Position numbers and translations under genes: made by a program. Shown here piece after piece: positions 1 through 4,583 of a stretch of 5,202 nucleotides of DNA; position 1 is the first letter of the stretch; each line of letters opens with the position of its first letter. The stretch is from Candidatus Bathyarchaeota archaeon CG07_land_8_20_14_0_80_47_9. GTDB taxonomy: Archaea; Thermoproteota; Bathyarchaeia; Bathyarchaeales; Bathycorpusculaceae. Below the pieces are notes generated by a model, which was not told where the DNA came from, did no database searches, and was given only the letters and a program-made list of their open reading frames with translations. The stretch spans positions 1,668 through 6,869 of the forward strand of contig PEWI01000209.1 of the NCBI GenBank assembly GCA_002779555.1, written 5' to 3'.

Positions 1-316
1 ATCTTGTCGTTGTGACTGTTTCGTCGAGGAACACTCCGATAAGGTAGTATGCTCCCAACCAGAAGGCGACGTTTGACGCACCGTCCACTTTCCTTCTCAG
101 CGGCGAACCCGCGGAAATCCTGACGATCAGCATGGCAATTTCAAAGAAGGCCCACAGAAGGCTGAACAATCCAACAGCTTGGTAAATCGCCACATACGCG
201 CTTGGAATTTTTGGGGCAGGCAGGTAAACTTGGGTCTCTGCGACACGTACAACCTCAAAGCTCTGGGAGAAGTCTATCGCCTTTCGATCGATCGATCGAT
301 TTTTGGGGTCTAGCAT
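1..316 (-). CDS. Membrane protein of unknown function, N-terminal 105 residues (runs off left edge)
   Basis: The minus strand is open from an ATG at 314-316 to the window edge, giving 105 residues with no stop. Residues 1-40 are soluble and begin MLDPKNRSIDRK. Residues 43-66 form a hydrophobic helix (YQAVGLFSLLWAFFEIAMLI), a basic loop (SPLRRKVDG) follows, and residues 81-98 form a second helix. The C-terminal part lies outside the window. I do not recognise the family. The start has no ribosome site; a TATA-like CTTTTTAACG at 341-350 sits about 30 bases upstream, which suits a leaderless or very short-leader message. CTAAAATACA at 328-337 is a second, closer candidate. Codons 6-11 lie inside a TCGA tandem repeat. 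The reading frame and membrane nature are well supported; the function is unknown. Confidence 0.72.
   Translation of the reverse strand, partial: MLDPKNRSIDRKAIDFSQSFEVVRVAETQVYLPAPKIPSAYVAIYQAVGLFSLLWAFFEIAMLIVRISAGSPLRRKVDGASNVAFWLGAYYLIGVFLDETVTTTR
284..300. repeat. Tetranucleotide tandem repeat (TCGA)4
   Basis: Four tandem TCGA units plus one base form a self-complementary tract. It lies in the N-terminal coding part of the minus-strand membrane protein (the codons for RSIDR). Loss or gain of one unit would shift that frame. Confidence 0.85.
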
Positions 317-327
317 CGGGTTTACTG

Positions 328-350
328 TGTATTTTAGGCGCGTTAAAAAG
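328..350 (-). promoter_or_regulatory. TATA-like promoter elements for the left-edge membrane protein
   Basis: On the minus strand CTTTTTAACG (341-350) and CTAAAATACA (328-337) resemble archaeal TATA boxes. The first lies about 30 bases before the ATG at 316, which predicts transcription starting within a few bases of the start codon. Assigned by position and base composition only. Confidence 0.35.
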
Positions 351-384
351 GCTTCTTCGCGTTTTCCTGGGTTCTTAGTTCAAT

Positions 385-480
385 ATGTGTTGGGTCTTCA
401 ATGCGCTGAGACGCCTAGACTTAGAAGATTCTGGGACGAGCTTCCGTTATCTTAAACGGTTTGCTGAAGATGTCATATGA
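385..480 (+). CDS. Possible 31-residue small protein or gene remnant
   Basis: An ATG at 385 opens a 31-codon frame ending in TGA at 478-480. The residues look protein-like (ALRRLDLEDSGTSFRYLKRF in the middle, an amphipathic pattern). A TAG lies just upstream in frame, so the frame does not extend that way. Past the TGA the frame reads KKEETE before another stop, which could mean a decayed longer gene. There is no ribosome site and I recognise no family. It could be chance. Confidence 0.18.
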   Translation: MCWVFNALRRLDLEDSGTSFRYLKRFAEDVI

Positions 481-510
481 AAGAAGGAAGAAACTGAATG
501 ACAAGTAATG

Positions 511-768
511 CTATACGCGGTAAAGCCTCGTTTGCTTCTCCGCTTCTCGCATGAAATCCTCAATCATTGGTTGCATGGCTTCAGGATATCGTTGAATGCA
601 TTTACGTCCTTTGCGTGGTTTTAAGAAACATTGAGCTAGCTTCTTTTGCAGGATTTCCTGTTGGACTTGCCTTCTAACCTCCCACACAAGCTTCATCCTT
701 TCGGCGACTTGAACATTGAGCAAATCAACCTTTCTCCGTTTCTTCATACTCTTGACATCCTGTGCCAC
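511..768 (-). CDS. Hypothetical small basic helical protein (85 residues)
   Basis: A GTG-started frame of 85 codons. It is strongly basic and helical: KKRRK at residues 9-13, a heptad-like stretch at about 15-47, then KPRKGRK, and an acidic-basic tail (MIEDFMREAEKQTRLYRV). An ATG at 745-747 gives a 78-residue alternative. Neither start has a good ribosome site. The same frame is open further upstream but is interrupted by TGA at 790-792. Just before that stop is a GTG (799-801) with a well-spaced GGAGGT (810-815), so the original gene may have started there and since been truncated. A TATA-like CATATATC lies at 816-823. Function unknown. Confidence 0.4.
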   Translation of the reverse strand: MAQDVKSMKKRRKVDLLNVQVAERMKLVWEVRRQVQQEILQKKLAQCFLKPRKGRKCIQRYPEAMQPMIEDFMREAEKQTRLYRV

Positions 769-809
769 TACTATTCTATATCGTAAATCTCAATAAATCA
801 CTTCTTTCA

Positions 810-815
810 ACCTCC
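810..815 (-). promoter_or_regulatory. Orphan strong ribosome-binding site (GGAGGT)
   Basis: The minus strand has GGAGGT eight bases before a GTG at 799-801. The frame from that GTG hits TGA after three codons, but is otherwise in frame with the 511-768 protein. It suggests a translation start that has lost its product through a nonsense change, or coincidence. Confidence 0.3.
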
Positions 816-820
816 GATAT

Positions 821-1176
821 ATGTCAAAAAGCGGAACATCATGTGCTCTTATACGTGTAGTCGTGCTGGCAAATCACAGGGACGAGAAGGAAATTACTGG
901 AGTGATTTTCGAGGCATAAACATTAGCCACGAAGGGCTTCGACGCGGAATTGCCTTCAGAGGAGGTTGGAAATTGTCTGCGCTAGTCTCCCATGGAGTCT
1001 TTACATATTATGGATATGAAGTATGACTTCATAATGCTTTTCTGTGAACAGATCGTTTACGTGTGATTGGTGATGAAATCGTGACACCTAAAATCCGACC
1101 GTTTATGCGAAGGAAACCCGGAGCAAAGAAAAGGACGATCCACGTAAAGGGTCATTATAGGCACGCAGTGCGCTAG
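821..1176 (+). pseudogene. Putative decayed small gene (two stops and one frame change)
   Basis: From ATG 821 the plus strand reads 32 protein-like codons (ALIRVVVLANHRDEKEITGV within them) to TAA 917-919. The same frame continues with LATKGFDAELPSEEVGNCLR to TAG 983-985, then MESLHIMDMKYDFIMLFCEQ to TGA 1064-1066. Near 1060 a neighbouring frame takes over (VIGDEIVTPKIRPFMRRKPG), then a basic tail KKRTIHVKGHYRHAVR, and stops at TAG 1174-1176. Joined, this would be a protein of about 118 residues with a strand-rich start and a basic C-terminus. I do not recognise the family. The competing 61-codon frame at 841-1026 has a much less natural composition. The pseudogene reading is an inference from residue pattern only. 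Confidence 0.3.
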
Positions 1177-1178
1177 AT

Positions 1179-1286
1179 TTAGCCAAGGCGGTATTCGTCC
1201 TCTTCCCAGTCTCCTCTGACAAGGGGCTTCTTCTGAAAAGCGCCATGTTCAATAAGTGAGAAAGCGCAAACCAAGACGCGAGCTGA
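1179..1286 (-). CDS. Possible 31-35 residue protein or C-terminal gene fragment
   Basis: The minus strand is open from just after a TGA to TAA at 1179-1181. It encodes about 35 residues, including FSLIEHGAFQKKPLVRGDWE and the acidic end EDEYRLG. The only reasonable start is TTG at 1272-1274, with no ribosome site. The residues look like a genuine protein C-terminus. It could be a fragment of a decayed gene downstream of the 1352-1624 membrane protein on the same strand. A plus-strand frame (1256-1369) partly overlaps it, so at most one is real. Confidence 0.22.
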   Translation of the reverse strand, partial: SARVLVCAFSLIEHGAFQKKPLVRGDWEEDEYRLG

Positions 1287-1369
1287 TCAAGGGTTCAGAC
1301 ATCCATAAATCCAACGTGACTAGGACGCAGTGGAGAGACTACAAGGAAAAGCTACGTCGAATGAATTAG
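1256..1369 (+). CDS. Possible 37-residue basic small protein
   Basis: GTG at 1256, directly after an in-frame TAA, opens 37 codons ending in TAG 1367-1369. The product is very basic (RKRKPRRELIKGS at the start, WRDYKEKLRRMN at the end). It overlaps the last codons of the minus-strand membrane gene and part of the 1179-1286 frame. No ribosome site is visible. Most likely chance or a remnant. Confidence 0.15.
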   Translation: MRKRKPRRELIKGSDIHKSNVTRTQWRDYKEKLRRMN

Positions 1370-1624
1370 TGCTCGTGCTATTCTGTATATGGTTTCACCT
1401 ATGACAGTGACAGACAAGAGCATGCCTAGCATTCCCCAATATGTCCAAGCTTCCCAAGTATAAATTCTCGGAAACAGAATGACATTAAGATTTTCTAAGA
1501 TGAAAAACCACAATCCGTATCCATCCCCAGTCAGCATGTATATTCCATACGCAGAAAGTTCTGTCGCAACGGCGATGATGGCATACATTATTACTCTATA
1601 TCTGAACTTCCCTAGAAAGTTCAC
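1352..1624 (-). CDS. Small membrane protein of unknown function (90 residues, three helices)
   Basis: A GTG-started frame of 90 codons. Hydrophobic segments lie at about residues 12-31 (IMYAIIAVATELSAYGIYML), 36-52 (YGLWFFILENLNVILFP) and 61-82 (TYWGMLGMLLSVTVIGETIY). A short basic N-terminus (KFRYR) precedes them and a basic cytosolic-style tail (RIARALIHST) follows. An in-frame TAG lies three codons upstream, so GTG 1622-1624 is the first possible start; ATG at residue 13 falls inside the first helix and is unlikely. No clear ribosome site exists, but a minus-strand ATTTATA at 1658-1664 is placed for a leader of about 10 bases. The family is not recognised. Helix pattern and codon flow support a real gene. 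Confidence 0.6.
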   Translation of the reverse strand: MNFLGKFRYRVIMYAIIAVATELSAYGIYMLTGDGYGLWFFILENLNVILFPRIYTWEAWTYWGMLGMLLSVTVIGETIYRIARALIHST

Positions 1625-1657
1625 TGTTCGCTACCCAACACAGCTTGCCTGTGCCAG

Positions 1658-1664
1658 TATAAAT
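1658..1664 (-). promoter_or_regulatory. TATA-like box for the 90-residue membrane protein
   Basis: ATTTATA on the minus strand, about 37 bases before the GTG at 1624. This predicts transcription starting roughly 10 bases before the gene. Confidence 0.4.
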
Positions 1665-1732
1665 CATCTTACAATAGGCCGATAAGGTAGAATGAATGTT
1701 AATTTTAGAGTGAGGGGAACAGAAAGAGAGTT

Positions 1733-1810
1733 TGGTGGACGGGGCGGGATTTGAACCCGCGGCCTCCACGATGCCAACGTGGCGATCATACCAAGCTGAT
1801 CTACCCGCCC
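1733..1810 (-). tRNA. tRNA-Ala (anticodon GGC), CCA encoded
   Basis: The minus strand folds into a complete cloverleaf. The acceptor stem is GGGCGGG with CCCGTCC, the D stem GATC/GATC, the anticodon stem CCACG/CGTGG with loop TTGGCAT, and the T stem GCGGG/CCCGC with loop TTCAAAT. The anticodon is GGC, which reads GCC alanine codons. The third acceptor pair is G3-U70, the classic alanine identity element, and the discriminator base is A. The 75-base body spans 1736-1810, and the next three bases (1733-1735) read CCA. There is no intron. It lies between the membrane-protein gene and the glutamine synthetase gene on the same strand. Confidence 0.96.
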
Positions 1811-1830
1811 TACACCAATCTATGCTTCTG

Positions 1831-1840
1831 CGAAATATCA
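1831..1840 (-). promoter_or_regulatory. TATA-like box for tRNA-Ala
   Basis: Minus-strand TGATATTTCG is centred about 26 bases upstream of the first tRNA base, the usual distance for archaeal tRNA promoters. Confidence 0.45.
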
Positions 1841-1974
1841 ATCATACCTGTTTACGGATTAGCTCATAAACACAGTATCATATAAGCATTACAAAACCCT
1901 AGCAAGTTCAACCTATACATAGAGGGGGTTAAACTCCGCTGGAGCACGACAGAGCAGGAGAGGTTCGCAGAAAT

Positions 1975-3395
1975 CTAGCCATAATGCAGAAACTGCTCGA
2001 TCAGCTTCTCAATTTCCTCAGGCTTCTCCGTCACCATCTTCCTCAGGCTTCGGTCCTTGTAAGCCCTCAGCCTGTCAACCGTCTTGTCAACCAGCCTCTT
2101 AGGAAAAACACCGTCTGCCTCATACAGGCCCTTGTCACTCTCCAAATTCCCCGCAGACTCACTGCAAGAGCACGGCAAAACCTTCAGCCCCTTCGGTTCG
2201 GTAGCAGCCGCTTCAACATGCAGGTCCTCAGCCGCTTTCAGCGACTCGTTGGAATTCCTCAAACCATACTCAGCAGCCAAAGCCAGACCACCAAACAGCA
2301 AATGCGCATTCGCAAAAGCGTCAGGCGCACGATACTCAAAAGTCTCCCTGCAACCTCCCCGCTTACCCGCCTTGCTCTTAAAGTCCCACCATAACGGTAT
2401 GCGTATCAAAGCCAAACGGTTCCTAGCACCCCAGCAAATGTGCATCGGAGACTCCTTCCGCGCAATAAAACGCAAATACGACACAGGAGTGGGGTTCCCG
2501 AAAGCCGCCAAGCTCGGCGCAAACCTCAGAATCCCACCAATCATCTTCCGAGCTTCAACACTCAACTCGCCATCAGAACCCGCAACAATGTTCTTTCCAT
2601 TCTTCACCCCGCATAGATGAATGTGCATTCCACTTCCAGCATGCTCCAAAGAAATCTTGGGCGAAAACGAAACCGAAACCCCATATTTCACGCAGACATT
2701 CCGAATAACCCACTTAGCAATCGCCACTGTGTCAGCCATATCTGCAAGACTCTGTGGCGTAAACTCCACCTCATGTTGCTCCATAACCTGGCCATTTTCG
2801 CCAACGATTCTGCCAACCTCAGCGTGCCCATACTTGGTCGGAATGCCCACAGCGGCCAGCGAATCCAAAACCTCGTTCCTCAAATCCTCAAACATCGTGA
2901 AAGGCGCAGACTCATGATAGTTCGTATCAGACATAGCTGGAAAAGGCGTGCCAACTCCCCCTGCCGAGATCAGATAAAACTCGAGCTCCGCCAAGCCTTC
3001 AGAGCAATGCCACTTGAAGAGTGAAGCTTTTCTTCTGCCCTTACCAAAACATTCTTCGGAGCAACATCCAACGGTTTTCCATTCTCATCCAAATAGTCAC
3101 ACAAAACATTCAGAGTAGGCAGCTTCGAAAAAGGATTGACAAAAGCCTTGTCGAGTCGAGGCATCAGGTATATGTCGCTTTTGCCAGGCTCAATAAACGA
3201 CAACAGGCTTGAACCGTCAACCCTCTCCCCCAGCTCCAGCACGTCACAAAGCCTTTCCTTATCCGTTGCTGAAAAGCTCAGAGTCTTCAGTCTGCCGTCC
3301 TCTGGAATGTGACACAGGTTAAGTATTTTGACACCATTTTCAGAAACAAACTTGACAATCTCTTCCTTCTCCGAGAACCTCAACATCCCCTGCAT
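1975..3395 (-). CDS. Glutamine synthetase family protein, frame interrupted once
   Basis: Enzymes of this family join ammonia or an amine to glutamate using ATP in the cytosol. The gene lies in two overlapping frames, 2970-3395 (N-terminal 141 codons) and 1975-2994 (339 codons). The full span is one base short of a multiple of three; restoring a base near 2996-3005 gives 473 residues, normal for the family. The N-terminal part has the beta-grasp signature (VDGSS at 59-63, KSDIYLMPR at 72-80). The catalytic part, in joined numbering, has ELEFYL at about 137-142 (metal-binding glutamates), GHAEV and EQHEVEF (further metal glutamates), GSGMHIH (metal histidine), NPTPVSYLR, WGARNRLALIRIP and ETFEYR (nucleotide and phosphate contacts). 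All key residues appear present. The C-terminus is divergent from classical bacterial GlnA, so substrate is uncertain. The start ATG 3393-3395 has an AGAGGA ribosome site seven bases upstream. Indel error, real pseudogenisation and recoding are all possible. Confidence 0.9.
2990..3010 (-). other. Frameshift position in the glutamine synthetase gene
   Basis: The upstream frame reads SSSGIALK and then goes off family (AWRSSSFI, stop). The downstream frame picks up GLAELEFYL. The change is a -1 shift around the minus-strand bases CTGAAGGCTTGG; one extra G in the GG run restores IALKGLAELEFYL. There is no X XXY YYZ slippery heptamer at this point, which argues against ordinary programmed -1 slippage. 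Confidence 0.8.
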
Positions 3396-3422
3396 GGAGC
3401 AATCCTCTCTAGACGAGCATCT

Positions 3423-3470
3423 TTAAGAGTTTTTAAACTGATATTTTAACTCTCCCATAAGAGTTTTAAT
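3423..3470. promoter_or_regulatory. Repeat cluster and TATA box upstream of glutamine synthetase
   Basis: Three related elements fall in 47 bases: TAAGAGTTTTTAA at 3424-3436, its inverted relative TTTTAACTCT at 3444-3453, and TAAGAGTTTTAA at 3458-3469. The second and third make a perfect 6-bp inverted repeat, AACTCT (3448-3453) and AGAGTT (3460-3465), with a 6-base spacer. On the minus strand GTTAAAATATC overlaps the middle element and is a good TATA candidate. It predicts a start near 3420, about 25 bases before the ATG. The elements could be an operator for a nitrogen-responsive or Lrp-type regulator; the regulator itself is not in view. Confidence 0.5.
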
Positions 3471-3524
3471 TATCAATAAGTACGGTTATGTCTTCGCATC
3501 GATAAGTTTTGAGGATTCGCTACG

Positions 3525-3570
3525 TTTATTTACACAAGAGCGTCATTAATACGTTGAAGAAAAGGGAGAA
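3525..3570 (+). promoter_or_regulatory. Promoter and ribosome site for the 186-residue gene
   Basis: A TATA-like TTTATTTA at about 3526-3533 lies roughly 45-50 bases before the ATG at 3577. A GGGAG ribosome site lies eight bases before that ATG and supports the start. Confidence 0.45.
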
Positions 3571-3576
3571 CAAGCA

Positions 3577-4137
3577 ATGTCGAGAAGAGCTCCATCCAAG
3601 GACGAAGCGCTAGAAGCGTTGGACTTCATAGTAAGCGTCCTCAAGGAGCATGAAAAAGACTTGGACCGGCTCATAAACGATCTTGGCACCATAACCGAGA
3701 AAATGGGCGACAGCGGCGAACTCAGCGGCAAAGTCGAAAAGGTCGAAGAAAGACTGACAACACTGCAGAACGAGATAACTAACCTAATCACGTACCTGTC
3801 AGCCTCACACGACGTTCCAGTAGTGCCGCCGCAACTGGCACAGACACGAACACAGAAAGCCGAAGACGTACAAGTCAGAGAAATCCGAGGCCCACCAGTC
3901 ATCCTGCGCTGCAAAGAGTGGGAAGACTTCCAAACACTGGCGTACCAAGCCCAAACAGTGTCCTTCCTGTACAAAGAAGCAGAAAAAGCCTTCCAAGTTG
4001 ACGCACTGAAAAACAACCAAGTAATAACCTACAGCGGCGAGCTCCCCAAGCAAACGGCACTACTGAAAGCGTGGCTCTCCAGACTGCTAGACATTCCTGA
4101 GCAGAAGATACTGGAAGGCATACTGGCCATAGGTTAG
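3577..4137 (+). CDS. Hypothetical coiled-coil protein with compact C-terminal domain (186 residues)
   Basis: ATG 3577 has a GGGAG ribosome site eight bases upstream. Residues 9-75 are charged with heptad-like hydrophobic spacing (for example ALDFIVSVLKEHEKDLDRLI and VEKVEERLTTLQNEITNLIT), predicting a coiled coil with a short glycine-rich break at 44-51. Residues 76-100 form a Pro/Gln/Thr linker. Residues 105-186 form a separate domain starting GPPVILRCKEWEDFQTLAYQ, mostly helical, ending ILEGILAIG. There is no signal peptide or membrane segment, and only one cysteine (in ILRCKEW). The layout suggests an oligomerising arm plus a binding domain. It is transcribed divergently from the glutamine synthetase gene and is followed by T-rich sequence. 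I do not recognise a named family. Confidence 0.8.
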   Translation: MSRRAPSKDEALEALDFIVSVLKEHEKDLDRLINDLGTITEKMGDSGELSGKVEKVEERLTTLQNEITNLITYLSASHDVPVVPPQLAQTRTQKAEDVQVREIRGPPVILRCKEWEDFQTLAYQAQTVSFLYKEAEKAFQVDALKNNQVITYSGELPKQTALLKAWLSRLLDIPEQKILEGILAIG

Positions 4138-4178
4138 ACGTTGCCCCCACGTTTGTATTTTAGCTGTACTCAGTAACC

Positions 4179-4198
4179 TTTTTATAGGCGACTTATAT
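4179..4198 (+). promoter_or_regulatory. TATA-like elements, with T-rich end of the previous gene
   Basis: TTTTTATA (4179-4186) and TTATAT (4193-4198) resemble TATA boxes and predict transcription starts near 4209 and 4222. The same T-rich stretch, with TTGTATTTTA upstream, could also terminate the preceding gene's transcript. Confidence 0.4.
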
Positions 4199-4211
4199 CT
4201 TAAGTCTTACG

Positions 4212-4244
4212 ATGCAAAGGCGGAGGGCTAAGGTTGAAGGCTAA
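4212..4244 (+). CDS. Possible leaderless 10-codon peptide (MQRRRAKVEG)
   Basis: An ATG about 3 bases from the predicted transcription start opens ten codons and a TAA. Its last codons overlap the TTG start and contain the GGAGGG ribosome site of the next small frame. It might act as a leader peptide. It is too short to judge by composition. Confidence 0.15.
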   Translation: MQRRRAKVEG

Positions 4245-4335
4245 ACCACAAGCCTTTGTAAACAGACCCTTTCCGTTTTCGAAGCCTTCTCCTTTCTCCT
4301 CGATGACGGAAGCGGCTTCGTGGTTAGCCAACTAA
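4234..4335 (+). CDS. Possible 33-residue small protein with strong ribosome site
   Basis: TTG 4234-4236 is preceded by GGAGGG (4222-4227... within GCGGAGGG) with a six- to seven-base spacer, one of the best ribosome sites in the window. The frame gives 33 residues with a Pro/Phe/Ser-rich middle (RPFPFSKPSPFSSM) and ends SWLAN. The same bases form a long imperfect hairpin, so the site could instead be a structured RNA. No family is recognised. Confidence 0.3.
   Translation: MKAKPQAFVNRPFPFSKPSPFSSMTEAASWLAN
4239..4329 (+). other. Long imperfect inverted repeat (possible structured RNA)
   Basis: The outer arms GGCTAAACCAC (4239-4249) and GTGGTTAGCC (4320-4329) pair with a single bulged A. The inner arms CGAAGCC (4280-4286) and GGCTTCG (4314-4320) pair perfectly, and the inner stem can extend through TTC/GAA with a two-base bulge. 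Inner and outer right arms are adjacent, so the two stems could stack. It lies just after promoter-like boxes and could be a small RNA or a leader structure. Confidence 0.4.
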
Positions 4336-4371
4336 CGATGAAACCCTCCACTCCAAAACGTACGTGTGAAG

Positions 4372-4527
4372 ATGGAAACGATGAGCAGAGGCAACCAATC
4401 GGTGCAGAAAATCTACGAAGAATTCGCAAAATTCGAAAGGACAATGGAGGAACTGCACCTTCTGAAGAGCGTTGCGGAGGACCTGAAGAACTACCGAAAG
4501 ATGATAAAGCTGAAAAGATACGACTGA
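4372..4527 (+). CDS. Hypothetical 51-residue charged helical protein
   Basis: ATG 4372-4374 opens 51 codons to TGA 4525-4527. The product starts METMSRGNQS and continues VQKIYEEFAKFERTMEELHL, then LKSVAEDLKNYRKMIKLKRY. Residues 10-48 form one long amphipathic, coiled-coil-like helix. ATG 4381 is an alternative start; no strong ribosome site separates them. The overlapping 4338-4541 frame is low-complexity and charged without hydrophobic periodicity, so it is taken as the shadow. The gene sits about 55 bases before cysS, which has its own TATA box. No known family is recognised. Confidence 0.55.
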   Translation: METMSRGNQSVQKIYEEFAKFERTMEELHLLKSVAEDLKNYRKMIKLKRYD

Positions 4528-4546
4528 CAGCCTCAAGGTAAAATGC

Positions 4547-4554
4547 TTAAATAT
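4547..4554 (+). promoter_or_regulatory. TATA box for cysS
   Basis: TTAAATAT is centred about 33 bases before the cysS ATG. Transcription should start near 4577, giving a leader of about seven bases. No ribosome site is present, which agrees with an essentially leaderless message. Confidence 0.55.
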
Positions 4555-4583
4555 CTTCTATCGCTATTTCTAACGGAAACCGC

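Larger units (their letters stand above)
317..1351. other. Gene-poor stretch with only weak, short or broken open frames
   Basis: These roughly 1,030 bases hold no gene that I can identify by family. Several short frames read like protein: a 31-residue plus-strand frame at 385-480, a minus-strand frame at 511-768, a broken plus-strand frame at 821-1176, a minus-strand frame at 1179-1286 and a plus-strand frame at 1256-1369. Some overlap on opposite strands, so they cannot all be real. The picture fits eroding genes or an old insertion. No inverted-repeat ends, integrase or transposase are visible. Confidence 0.5.

Noticed and set aside
841..1026. Plus-strand 61-codon frame
   Set aside because: Composition rich in Gly, Ser, Tyr and Cys without structure pattern; the neighbouring frame reads more like protein.
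1069..1130. Possible C/D box guide RNA, based on a perfect GTGATGA box
   Set aside because: No CTGA D box or D'/C' pair at suitable spacing downstream.
1479..1685. Plus-strand 68-codon frame
   Set aside because: Antisense to the 90-residue membrane protein; no ribosome site and poor composition.
1596..1841. Minus-strand 81-codon frame running through the tRNA
   Set aside because: It translates the tRNA-Ala gene itself (the GSNPAPST segment is the T-arm read as protein), a common artefact.
1984..3024. Several plus-strand open frames opposite the glutamine synthetase gene (136, 178, 135 and 98 codons)
   Set aside because: They are antisense shadows; the minus strand carries clear family motifs across the whole span.
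3540..3576. Possible programmed -1 frameshift signal or riboswitch near the glutamine synthetase region
   Set aside because: No slippery heptamer at the frame change and no recognisable riboswitch core in the upstream region.
3546..4150. Minus-strand frames of 156, 82 and 83 codons
   Set aside because: Ser/Cys/Val-rich shadows of the 186-residue plus-strand gene, which has a ribosome site and natural composition.
4338..4541. Plus-strand frame overlapping the 51-residue gene
   Set aside because: Charged low-complexity sequence lacking hydrophobic periodicity; judged a shadow.
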